A stretch of DNA of 7,075 nucleotides from Planctomycetales bacterium (GTDB taxonomy: Bacteria > Planctomycetota > Planctomycetia > Isosphaerales > Isosphaeraceae). Position 1 is the stretch's first letter; each line of letters opens with the position of its first letter. Where the stretch lies: positions 1 to 7,075 of the forward strand of contig DAIDJI010000282.1 in NCBI GenBank assembly GCA_027451455.1, written 5' to 3'. Shown here in pieces: positions 1 through 5,921 of this stretch. Position numbers and translations under genes: made by a program. The notes under the pieces were generated by a model. The model ran no database searches. It had not been told where the DNA came from and was given only the letters and a program-made list of their open reading frames with translations.

Positions 1-620
1 AAAATCTCGTTCTTGGCGGCACGGGCGGTGAAGCTCGGCTCGAGGAGGTTCTTGGTCGCTATCTGGATGGCCTTGCCACCGTCGCCCTCAGGCTTTTTCG
101 CCGCCGCGGCCTTCTTGCCCGGCTGCGGCAGCGCGGTGGTTGTCGGACCTTCCAGAAGCGACTGGATGCTCCTTCGATCGGTGAGCTGGGCCGCCAGGCC
201 GCGCACGATGCGATCGATCAGCGTCGTGTCGATCCGGTTGTTCGGGCTCTGGGCCATCTCCTTGACCCGGAGCAAGTCCTGGTTGCTGAACGGGGCGCTC
301 GTCAGCGGACGAAGCTTGCTGATGTCGAGGACCGCTTCCGCGTTCGGGTCCTTGAAGACCTCGACCGGCGCGACCCGCTTCGACTTATCATCGTTGTCGG
401 TGTCAGGGGCCCCGGCGACGTCAGGGGCCGCAGCGGCGGCATCCTTCGCCTGGGTGTCGTCCCCGGCGTCCTTCTTCGGGGTAGCCTGCGCCTTCGGAGG
501 CGCCGGCTGTGCCGTCGCGACCGGAGCGGCCATCAGCAGGAGGAAGCCGGCCGGGACGACGGCCGCCATGGCCCGCGGCCATCGCGATCCCCATCGACTG
601 CGGTGAAGCACGTCAGCCAT
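1..620 (-). CDS. Exported protein of unknown function, N-terminal part (3' end outside window)
   Basis: The minus strand is open from ATG 620-618 to the left edge (206 codons, no stop), so only the N-terminal part is seen. I do not recognise the family. Residues 1-37 look like a Sec signal peptide: an Arg-rich n-region (RSRWGSRWPR), a hydrophobic core (FLLLMAAPVA) and a likely cut after ATA37. An Ala/Pro/Asp/Lys-rich low-complexity linker (about 38-81) follows. A probably folded segment (about 82-155), largely helical and containing KLRPLTSAPFSNQDLLRVKE, comes next, then a Lys/Ala-rich stretch (about 167-181). GAGG at 633-630 lies 9 nt before ATG 620. The in-frame Met at 569-567 would lose the basic n-region, so I prefer 620. 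The protein probably acts in the periplasm or at the envelope. It is transcribed away from the MBL gene. The + strand frame over the same DNA has no protein-like features. Confidence 0.8.
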   Translation of the reverse strand, partial: MADVLHRSRWGSRWPRAMAAVVPAGFLLLMAAPVATAQPAPPKAQATPKKDAGDDTQAKDAAAAAPDVAGAPDTDNDDKSKRVAPVEVFKDPNAEAVLDISKLRPLTSAPFSNQDLLRVKEMAQSPNNRIDTTLIDRIVRGLAAQLTDRRSIQSLLEGPTTTALPQPGKKAAAAKKPEGDGGKAIQIATKNLLEPSFTARAAKNEI

Positions 621-761
621 ATCGGCGAACCTCGTCAGGAACAGAACGCGGGGGAACATCTCAGGTCGAAGAACGGGGGGCCAACACAAACCCGGCCAGA
701 TCGGCCGACGCGATGGCCGCGACCGTGCAGGAATGGAACCGCGCGGCGGATATCCCAGGAA

Positions 762-791
762 CGGGACGATCGTCAGAGCCCGGGACGATCG
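762..791. repeat. Two direct copies of CGGGACGATCG, possible operator
   Basis: CGGGACGATCG occurs at 762-772 and again at 781-791, exact over 11 bases, with start-to-start spacing of 19 bp (nearly two helical turns). The pair lies between two divergent genes, 142 nt upstream of the minus-strand start and about 190 nt upstream of the plus-strand promoter. The position and phasing fit a regulator binding site, but this is inference. GATCG is a common word in this GC-rich DNA, so chance is a real alternative. Confidence 0.3.
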
Positions 792-976
792 ACCGATCTC
801 ATGCAGAACTCGGCACTTCCATCAATTCGGTGTCCATTCAACCTAACCCGCACCGCTCGCCCTGTCAAGTCGCCGGACGCCGTCGGGGCCGGGCCAGGGC
901 GCGGTCGTGCCGATCCCGCCCCTTGCCCCGTTCTTGGACGCCCCGACCAGCCGGTCCGTTCCCGTCGGTTCTTCGA

Positions 977-1005
977 TTGAGCGCCACGGGCCCCGATCGT
1001 AAAAT
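977..1005 (+). promoter_or_regulatory. Sigma-70-type promoter for the MBL hydrolase
   Basis: TTGAGC (977-982) and TAAAAT (1000-1005) are separated by 17 nt. They match the housekeeping consensus at 4/6 and 5/6 positions, with optimal spacing, in otherwise GC-rich DNA. Transcription would begin near 1012, giving a leader of about 45 nt before ATG 1057. Confidence 0.5.
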
Positions 1006-1056
1006 ATCGGTGTCTGTGAGCATGGCATCCTCCGACTTCCTGGGGCGACTTCCCGA

Positions 1057-1839
1057 ATGATCCCGCGCCGTTATGTGTTCCCGGGCGTCCTGGAGATGAA
1101 TTATCAGTCCGGCCGCCGGATGGGCGTGAACGTCTACCTCATCGACGGCGGCTCGGAGTTTGCCCTCATCGACGTCGGCTTCCTCGACGAACTCACCGAC
1201 GTCCTCGAGCTCATCCGGCAGATGGATTTCAGCCTCTCCGCCTGCAAGATGATCATCGCGACCCACGCCGATGTCGACCACACTCAGGGCCTCGCCCGCG
1301 CCCGCGAGATCCTGAAATGCGAGGTCGTCGCCCACCCGCGCTCCGTTCCCGCCATTGAGGAGGGAGACGAGGTTCTCACCTACGCCCGGATCGACGCCCA
1401 GGGCATCCACATCCCGATGCCCCGCTGCAAGGTCGACCGGACCATCGACGAGGGGGACACGATCACCGTCGGCGACCGCGAACTGACCGTCTGGAGCACT
1501 CCCGGCCACACCGCCGGCCAGCTCGCCCTCCGGATGCAGAATCTTCTCTTCTCTGGCGACAACATCTTCCGAGATGGCTGCGTCGGCGTGATCGATGCCC
1601 ACCACGGCTCCAGCCTCGTCGACTACATCGAGAGCCTGACCCGCATCCGCAACTCCGACGTCGAATATCTGCTTCCCTCGCACGGCCCGATCTTCCGGAA
1701 GGATAACCGCCTCCTCGACGCTACCCTTGAGCGACTCAGGGGTTATACCCATATGTCCGACTTCGGCACCTGTGCGGTCGACTGGCCCCTCATGGATGAT
1801 TGGGAGGAAGAGCTGGCGAGCGGGCAGTTCCGGTTCTAG
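1057..1839 (+). CDS. MBL-fold (metallo-beta-lactamase-like) hydrolase
   Basis: A 260-aa protein with the complete layout of a metallo-beta-lactamase-fold hydrolase and no signal peptide, so probably cytoplasmic. The N-terminal beta strands (about 23-41, NVYLIDGG then LIDVGF) lead to THADVDHTQG (69-78). Next come STPGHTAG (His151), LFSGDN (Asp168, the bridging metal ligand) and LLPSHGPI (His209). The canonical first motif is HxHxDH. Here it is H70-x-D72-x-D74-H75, so one histidine ligand is replaced by aspartate. The fold covers glyoxalase II, lactonases, thioesterases and others, and the substrate cannot be read from the sequence. ATG 1057 is chosen because Met14 (1096) has GGAG directly against it with no spacing. 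The ribosome site at 1057 is weak (GGGG, 11 nt upstream). It appears monocistronic: its own promoter lies upstream and about 300 nt of non-coding DNA follows. Confidence 0.9.
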   Translation: MIPRRYVFPGVLEMNYQSGRRMGVNVYLIDGGSEFALIDVGFLDELTDVLELIRQMDFSLSACKMIIATHADVDHTQGLARAREILKCEVVAHPRSVPAIEEGDEVLTYARIDAQGIHIPMPRCKVDRTIDEGDTITVGDRELTVWSTPGHTAGQLALRMQNLLFSGDNIFRDGCVGVIDAHHGSSLVDYIESLTRIRNSDVEYLLPSHGPIFRKDNRLLDATLERLRGYTHMSDFGTCAVDWPLMDDWEEELASGQFRF

Positions 1840-2065
1840 CGGATCGAAACGCAACCCGAAGCCGAGGGACAGATCCCGTGCAAAAGAATTTTAAGGAAGG
1901 CCTGGCGTTTCGGGGCTGCGCTCGACGGATGCGGCTGTGCGTACGTATTCTCTGATGGGCCCGAACGCGCGGAGGGCCGGGCGGTCCGATGGCGGCCGTC
2001 GGATCGGAGCCGGGCGACGCTGACCTTCCCGTCCCGAGTCCTGCGACGGGTCCGCCTACCTGGGG

Positions 2066-2094
2066 TCGATCTCGATTGCGATTTTCACTAAAAT
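2066..2094 (+). promoter_or_regulatory. Weak candidate promoter for the DUF1592-DUF1552 operon
   Basis: TAAAAT (2089-2094) matches the -10 consensus at 5/6 positions and sits in a local AT-rich patch. The hexamer 17 nt upstream, TCGATC (2066-2071), matches the -35 consensus at only 3/6. The same TAAAAT hexamer occurs in the MBL promoter. Transcription would start near 2101, exactly where a hairpin begins. Confidence 0.3.
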
Positions 2095-2121
2095 CCGCGA
2101 GCCCTGATCGGATTTCAGGGC
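2091..2121 (+). promoter_or_regulatory. Two mutually exclusive hairpins upstream of the DUF1592 gene
   Basis: AAATCCG (2091-2097) can pair with CGGATTT (2109-2115), and GCCCTGA (2101-2107) can pair with TCAGGGC (2115-2121). Both arms are perfect over 7 bp. The 3' arm of the first overlaps the loop and 3' arm of the second, so only one can form at a time. The pair lies 17 nt before the start codon, next to the ribosome site (AAGG, 2130-2133). As RNA it could be a small switch or 5'-end stabiliser. As DNA it could be a regulator site. No T-tract follows, so it is not a normal terminator. Confidence 0.35.
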
Positions 2122-2138
2122 GTCTTCGAAAGGCAAGG

Positions 2139-4070
2139 ATGCGTCGACACCTGCGAGCCCTGGTCCTCGCGACCGCTTTCCTCTCGTCTGCGATCCTGCC
2201 GACCTCGGCCATCGCGGGTGGGTCCTCCGAGCGCGAGGTCTTTCAGCAAGTCGTTTCGCCGTTCCTGGCGAAGCACTGTGCTGGCTGCCACGGACCGGGC
2301 AAGGCGAAGGCCGGGCTGAACATCGAGACGCTGGGCATCGAGGACTCCATCCGGACCCGCCGCAAGGCCTGGTCGCGGGTGCAGGAGTATATCGAGGGCG
2401 GCCTGATGCCGCCCGAGGACAGCCCCCAGCCCGAGAAGGCCGAGGCCAACCGCGTCGCGCACCTCATCAAGCAGGCGCTCGACCGAGACGACTGCGCCCG
2501 CCCTCCCGACCCGGGCCGGGTGACCATCCGTCGCCTCAATCGAGTCGAGTACAACAACACGATCCGCGACCTCTTCGGGATCGACGACCGCCCGGCCGAC
2601 GAGTTCCCCTCGGATGAAGTGGGATACGGGTTCGACAATGTCGGCGACGTCCTGGCTCTGCCCCCACTCCTGATGGAGCGATACCTGGCGGCGGCCGAGC
2701 GGGTCGCCGAGCGGGCGATCGTCGCCGACCTGTCGCCGGGCCAGCCGAGGCCCGAGTCGCACCGCCGCATCCTCTTCCGCGAGCCAGCCTCGGCAGGCGA
2801 GTTTCCCGATGCCGCCCGCGCGATCCTCGATCGCTTCGCCAGCCGGGCCTACCGACGCCCCGTCACGCCGCCCGAGCTCGACCGCCTTCTGTCCATTGTC
2901 CAGGTCGCACTGGCCGATGGCGAGAGTTTCGAGCGGGCCATCCAGCTTGCCGTCCAGGCGGTGCTGGTCTCGCCCAATTTTCTCTTTCGCGTCGAACTCG
3001 ATTACCGCCCACGCAACCACCCGGAAGACAGCAACAGCCTGAGGCGCGGCGTCGAACCGATCGGAGGATACGAGATCGCGTCCCGTCTCTCGTATTTCCT
3101 CTGGAGTAGCATGCCCGACGACGAATTGCTCCGGCTGGCCGGCCAGGGGAAGCTCCGATCCCCCGAGGTCCTCGCGGCGCAGGCCAGGCGGATGATCGAC
3201 GATCCCCGCGGCCGGGCTCTCGTCGACAACTTCGGCGGCCAGTGGCTCCAGATCCGGAACCTGCGGACGATCAGCCCCGACCGCGAACGCTATCCCGCCT
3301 TCGACGAGCCGCTCCGCGAGGCGATGTTCCGCGAGACCGAACTGTTTCTGGCCGAGGTCTTCCGCGAGGACCGCAGCCTCCTCGACCTGATCGATGCCGA
3401 CTATACCTATCTGAACGAGCGACTGGCCCGGCATTACGGCGTTCCCGGCGTCGTCGGACCCGAGTTTCGCCGCGTCCGCCTGGCTGGAACCGCCCGAGGT
3501 GGGCTGCTCACCCAGGCGAGCGTCCTGACGGTCACCTCGAACCCCAATCGAACATCACCCGTCAAGCGAGGTCGATGGGTACTGGAACAGATCCTCGGCG
3601 CACCTCCGCCGCCCCCGCCGCCGGATGTCAAGCCGCTCCGGGATGACCGGGTCGTCCAGACAGCGCTGACAGTCCGAAAGCGGCTGGAGCAACATCGGGC
3701 TCAGCCAAGCTGCGCCATCTGCCACAACCGCCTCGATCCCCTGGGCTTCGGCCTGGAGAATTTTGACGGGGTCGGAGCCTGGCGCGAGAAGGACGCCGGA
3801 CAGCCGGTCGATTCCTCCGGAACACTCCCCTCGGGCCAGTCGTTCCGCGGTCCGACCGAGCTGAAGTCCATCCTCAAGGGCCGTCCGCGCGAGTTTGCCC
3901 GTTGCCTGACCGAGAAAATGCTGACCTACGCCCTCGGGCGCGGGCTGGAAGAATCCGATCACTGCGCCGTCGATCGGATCGTCAAGGATCTGGAGGCCAA
4001 CGGCTATCGCTCCGGAGTGCTCCTTCGGGGTATCGTGACAAGCGAGCCGTTCCTGAAACGGCGCTACTGA
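2139..4070 (+). CDS. Secreted di-haem DUF1592-family protein (PSCyt1-PSD3-PSD5-PSD4-PSCyt3-PSD2)
   Basis: A 643-aa planctomycete multi-domain cytochrome. Residues 1-27 form a Sec signal (MRRHLRALVLATAFLSSAIL, cut near SAIA). Domain order follows the family: PSCyt1 (about 34-115) with haem motif C47-A-G-C50-H51 and a probable distal Met90 in LMPPED; DUF1587/PSD3 (about 128-195, RRLNRVEYNNTIRDLFG); DUF1595/PSD5 (about 224-284, ASRAYRRPVTPPEL to VSPNFLFR); DUF1592/PSD4 (about 308-434); DUF1588/PSCyt3 (about 443-550) with C525-A-I-C528-H529; DUF1585/PSD2 (about 570-643). Seven consecutive prolines (489-495) precede the second haem site. Length and architecture look complete. The frame is open to ATG 1989, but the extra 50 residues would bury the signal peptide. 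ATG 2139 has AAGG five nt upstream. It probably binds two c-type haems in the periplasm. Its electron donor and substrate are unknown. It is followed by DUF1552 after 47 nt, the usual pairing. Confidence 0.93.
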   Translation: MRRHLRALVLATAFLSSAILPTSAIAGGSSEREVFQQVVSPFLAKHCAGCHGPGKAKAGLNIETLGIEDSIRTRRKAWSRVQEYIEGGLMPPEDSPQPEKAEANRVAHLIKQALDRDDCARPPDPGRVTIRRLNRVEYNNTIRDLFGIDDRPADEFPSDEVGYGFDNVGDVLALPPLLMERYLAAAERVAERAIVADLSPGQPRPESHRRILFREPASAGEFPDAARAILDRFASRAYRRPVTPPELDRLLSIVQVALADGESFERAIQLAVQAVLVSPNFLFRVELDYRPRNHPEDSNSLRRGVEPIGGYEIASRLSYFLWSSMPDDELLRLAGQGKLRSPEVLAAQARRMIDDPRGRALVDNFGGQWLQIRNLRTISPDRERYPAFDEPLREAMFRETELFLAEVFREDRSLLDLIDADYTYLNERLARHYGVPGVVGPEFRRVRLAGTARGGLLTQASVLTVTSNPNRTSPVKRGRWVLEQILGAPPPPPPPDVKPLRDDRVVQTALTVRKRLEQHRAQPSCAICHNRLDPLGFGLENFDGVGAWREKDAGQPVDSSGTLPSGQSFRGPTELKSILKGRPREFARCLTEKMLTYALGRGLEESDHCAVDRIVKDLEANGYRSGVLLRGIVTSEPFLKRRY

Positions 4071-4104
4071 ACATGGCCTGGAAACACCGGACAGGGACGG
4101 TGAC

Positions 4105-4110
4105 AGGAGA
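4105..4110 (+). promoter_or_regulatory. Ribosome binding site that decides the GTG start of the DUF1552 gene
   Basis: AGGAGA lies 7 nt before GTG 4118-4120, an almost ideal Shine-Dalgarno sequence and spacing. The in-frame alternatives, ATG 4073 (three bases after the upstream stop) and GTG 4100, have no comparable site. This supports the non-ATG start. Confidence 0.7.
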
Positions 4111-4117
4111 ACGAGTC

Positions 4118-5485
4118 GTGAACAAGCGGTCGGTGGAACTCACGCGTCGTACCGTTTTGCGCGGGATGGGGGCGGCGATTGCGCTCCCCTGGCTCGAAGC
4201 GATGGGGCCGGCGGTGAGACAGGCCGCAGGTGCACCGGCCGGCTCCGAGATCCCCCGCCGGATCGCCTTCCTGTACGTACCCAATGGCGTCCACATGCCC
4301 GACTGGACGCCTGCGGAGGCGGGAGCCAACTTCCGACTCCCGCCCACCCTCGGCGCCCTCGAGCCGTTCCGCCAGGAACTCATCGTACTGAGCGGCTTGC
4401 AGCAGCAGAACGCCTCGCCGATGGGCGACGAGGGAGGCGATCACGCCCGTTCTCTGGCCTGCTTCCTCACCGGCGCCCACCCGCTGAAGACCGATGGAGC
4501 CAACATCCGTGCCGGAGTCTCGATCGACCAGGTCGCGGCCAACCAGATCGGCCACCGGACCCGGCTCCCCTCGCTGGAGCTGGGAATCGACCCATCGGCG
4601 CAGGCCGGGTCGTGCGACTCGGGGTATAGCTGCGCCTATTCGTCGAACATCTCCTGGAAATCGGAAAACATGCCGATGGCCAAGGAGATCAACCCCGGCC
4701 TGCTCTTCGACCGCCTCTTCGGCGCCCGGAACCGCGACGCCTCGCCGGCCCTCCGGGCCCGCCGCGAGCGCCGGCAGCGGAGCGTCCTGGACTTCGTTCG
4801 CGAGGACGCCAAGCAACTCCACGCACAGCTCGGCTCGAACGATCGCCACAAGATCGATGAGTATCTGGGAGCCGTCCGCGAGATCGAACGCCGGATCGAG
4901 CAGGCCCGCGCCTTCGATATCGGCGACCGACGCCCCGAGCCAGGGATCGCACGGCCCGGCGGCGTCCCGGCCGACCATCGCGAGCATATCCGCCTGATGC
5001 TCGACCTCCTCGCCCTGGCATTCCAGGCCGACGTGACCCGGATCGGCACCTTCATGTTCGCCAACGAGGCCAGTAACCGCGCCTATCCGTTCCTGGGCGT
5101 CCCCGATGGACACCACGACCTCTCCCACCACGGCAACGACCCGAAGAAGCACGAAAAGATCCGGACGATCAACCGGTTCCACGTCGAGCAGTTCGCCTAC
5201 CTCCTCAGCCGCTTGAAGTCGATGAAGGAGGGAGACGGGACCGTGCTCGAGCACTCGATGATCGTCTACGGGAGCGGAATTAGCGACGGCGATCGCCACA
5301 ATCACGACGACCTCCCCATCCTCCTCGCCGGTCGAGGCGGCGGTTCCATCGCGCCTGGCCGCCATCTTCGGTTTGAATCGACTCCCCTCAATAATCTCTA
5401 CCTCTCCATGCTCGATCGGATGGGAGTTCGGGTTGATCGTCACGGCGACAGCACGGGCCGGCTGCCCGGGCTCGGTCCGGTTTGA
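4118..5485 (+). CDS. DUF1552 family protein, Tat-exported, partner of the DUF1592 cytochrome
   Basis: A 455-aa protein from GTG 4118, chosen for its strong ribosome site and because it places a twin-arginine leader at the N-terminus: T9-R10-R11-T-V-L-R, then a hydrophobic stretch (GAAIALPWLEAM, 18-29). DUF1552 features follow: RIAFLYVPNGVHMP (48-61), GDHARSLACFLTGAHP (107-122), a Ser/Cys-rich segment around 164-178 (Cys166, Cys172), GHHDLSHHG (331-339) and GDRHNHDDLPILLAG (391-405). The His/Asp clusters are typical of metal-binding sites. The family is related to the alkaline-phosphatase/sulfatase-like DUF1501 group, but no reaction is established and I assign none. Tat export implies folding before transport, often with a bound cofactor. 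The open frame continues upstream to 3902 inside the preceding gene, which I regard as shadow. It is translated from the same transcript as the cytochrome, 47 nt downstream, and the two are presumably made together. Confidence 0.92.
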   Translation: MNKRSVELTRRTVLRGMGAAIALPWLEAMGPAVRQAAGAPAGSEIPRRIAFLYVPNGVHMPDWTPAEAGANFRLPPTLGALEPFRQELIVLSGLQQQNASPMGDEGGDHARSLACFLTGAHPLKTDGANIRAGVSIDQVAANQIGHRTRLPSLELGIDPSAQAGSCDSGYSCAYSSNISWKSENMPMAKEINPGLLFDRLFGARNRDASPALRARRERRQRSVLDFVREDAKQLHAQLGSNDRHKIDEYLGAVREIERRIEQARAFDIGDRRPEPGIARPGGVPADHREHIRLMLDLLALAFQADVTRIGTFMFANEASNRAYPFLGVPDGHHDLSHHGNDPKKHEKIRTINRFHVEQFAYLLSRLKSMKEGDGTVLEHSMIVYGSGISDGDRHNHDDLPILLAGRGGGSIAPGRHLRFESTPLNNLYLSMLDRMGVRVDRHGDSTGRLPGLGPV

Positions 5486-5666
5486 ACCCGATCCGAATCG
5501 CCCTCGGTCTCGCAATCCCTCACCGAATACCCTCCACCCCTCGTTTCGTACCGTAATGGCCCCTGGTCCGTCCGGTGGCCCTATCCATGAGAGTTTTGTG
5601 GATATCTTCCTCAATCGGTCCAATATCTCTACGGTCGAGAGTCTCCGAAATTCTACGGAGATACTC
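5486..5666. other. Intergenic DNA downstream of the DUF1552 operon, no gene found
   Basis: GC content drops visibly here relative to the flanking genes. A 45-codon frame (5556-5693) exists but has no ribosome site and ends inside the promoter, so I reject it. TATCCA (5582-5587) and TGGATA (5599-5604) form a perfect 6-bp inverted repeat with an 11-nt loop. It is a possible transcript end or binding site, but there is no T-tract downstream. Confidence 0.5.
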
Positions 5667-5668
5667 TT
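5637..5668. repeat. Imperfect inverted repeat overlapping the -35 box
   Basis: GAGAGTCTCCG (5637-5647) faces CGGAGATACTCTT (5656-5668) across an 8-nt AT-rich loop. It gives a 6-bp perfect inner stem (TCTCCG/CGGAGA), a TA bulge and a 5-bp outer stem with one G-T pair. Its last two bases are the first bases of the TTGTCA -35 element. This could be an operator for the lipoprotein promoter, or the transcription end of the upstream operon, about 150 nt after its stop. The short CTCTTGT tail is a poor terminator tract. Confidence 0.4.
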
Positions 5669-5694
5669 GTCAAGCAGAGTGGCCCGGCTATAAT
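5667..5694 (+). promoter_or_regulatory. Strong sigma-70-type promoter for the lipoprotein/DUF1559 unit
   Basis: TTGTCA (5667-5672) and TATAAT (5689-5694) are 16 nt apart. The -10 is a perfect consensus and the -35 matches 5/6. This is the clearest promoter in the window. Transcription would begin near 5701, leaving about 220 nt before TTG 5922. Confidence 0.7.
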
Positions 5695-5700
5695 TGGATC

Positions 5701-5921
5701 GGTCAATGCGTGCGAGAGCCGTTCGCGGCGTGCGGACGATCATTCCCTGTAGGGTTAGGGTGGCGCTGAGCTTTCGGGTCGATCGCCTCGCCACTCATTC
5801 TTCGGCGGTCATCCATCGGATGGCCTGGCCGCGGATTTCGGACGGATGGTGGCTCGTTCGTTCCTTCCGTGGGGAAGGGTTGGGTTCGTTTGCGCCTTCA
5901 ATCTATCGAGGAGATGAGCTT
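5701..5921 (+). promoter_or_regulatory. Long, foldable 5' leader of the lipoprotein mRNA
   Basis: The stretch between the inferred transcription start and the lipoprotein start has no convincing gene, though one frame stays open through it. Several stems are visible in order: GCCG/CGGC closing a TTCG loop (5718-5729); an 8-bp stem 5758-5765/5789-5796 with one G-U pair (GGGTGGCG/CGCCACTC); CCATC-G-GATGG (5813-5823); and CCTTCC/GGAAGG with a GTGG loop (5863-5878). The last lies 30 nt before the ribosome site. I do not recognise a known riboswitch. It may be a cis-regulatory leader or simply an untranslated region. Confidence 0.4.
5908..5913 (+). promoter_or_regulatory. Ribosome binding site that points to a TTG start
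   Basis: GAGGAG sits 8 nt before TTG 5922-5924, the ideal distance. It is 20 nt from the in-frame ATG 5934 (too far) and directly abuts ATG 5914, which is in another frame and stops after three codons (too close). The TTG start is therefore the best fit. Confidence 0.6.

Larger units (their letters stand above)
621..1056. other. Divergent intergenic region, no gene found
   Basis: This stretch separates the minus-strand exported protein from the plus-strand MBL hydrolase. Open frames cross it on both strands, but their translations are Arg/Pro/Gly-rich without domain-like order, lack good ribosome sites and run into the flanking genes. I treat it as non-coding. It holds an 11-bp direct repeat (762-772 and 781-791) and a promoter for the right-hand gene (977-1005). 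I could not identify a convincing promoter for the minus-strand gene. Confidence 0.6.
1840..2138. other. Intergenic region with several inverted repeats, no gene found
   Basis: No supported gene lies here. The frame of the next gene is open back to ATG 1989, but that extension looks non-coding. Visible structures are an imperfect inverted repeat 1983-1989/1999-2005 (GGTCCGA/TCGGATC, one G-T pair), a perfect one 2028-2033/2045-2050 (CCCGTC/GACGGG), and two overlapping ones at 2091-2121, listed separately. None is followed by a T-tract, so I do not call an intrinsic terminator for the MBL gene. An AT-rich patch with an AAGGAAGG ribosome-site-like string (1892-1899) has no usable start codon behind it. 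Confidence 0.5.

Noticed and set aside
13..606. Plus-strand open frame of 197 codons at the left edge
   Set aside because: It is the shadow of the minus-strand exported protein. Its translation lacks domain order, while the minus strand gives a signal peptide and sensible composition.
865..1854. Minus-strand frame of 329 codons over the MBL gene
   Set aside because: It is antisense to a gene with all the MBL motifs. Long antisense frames are expected in GC-rich DNA with strong third-position bias.
1880..1955. Possible GTG-started 25-codon peptide in the AT-rich patch after the MBL gene
   Set aside because: The ribosome-site-like AAGGAAGG is inside the frame, not before it, and the peptide has no distinguishing features.
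1989..2138. Fifty-residue N-terminal extension of the DUF1592 protein
   Set aside because: It would bury a good signal peptide and lacks a ribosome site at 1989. AAGG before ATG 2139 fits better.
2115..3434. Minus-strand frame of 439 codons opposite the DUF1592 gene
   Set aside because: It is Val/Gly/Asp-rich antisense shadow, and the plus strand carries the haem motifs and family domains.
3902..4117. Extension of the DUF1552 frame into the DUF1592 gene
   Set aside because: It overlaps the conserved PSD2 region in another frame and would bury the Tat leader. The ribosome site supports GTG 4118.
5556..5693. A 45-codon frame downstream of the DUF1552 gene
   Set aside because: It has no ribosome site and no recognisable features, and its stop lies within the TATAAT box of the promoter.
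5718..5729. GCCG-TTCG-CGGC as an ultra-stable UUCG tetraloop
   Set aside because: The exceptional stability needs a C-G closing pair (C before UUCG). Here the closing pair is G-C, so it is only an ordinary short stem.
5750..5760. Telomere-like TAGGGTTAGGG string
   Set aside because: There is less than two full units and no further copies nearby, so coincidence is the simplest reading.
4064..5794. Minus-strand frame of 576 codons opposite the DUF1552 gene
   Set aside because: It is the longest frame in the area after the DUF1592 frame, but it is antisense to a recognisable DUF1552 protein and has no recognisable motif itself.
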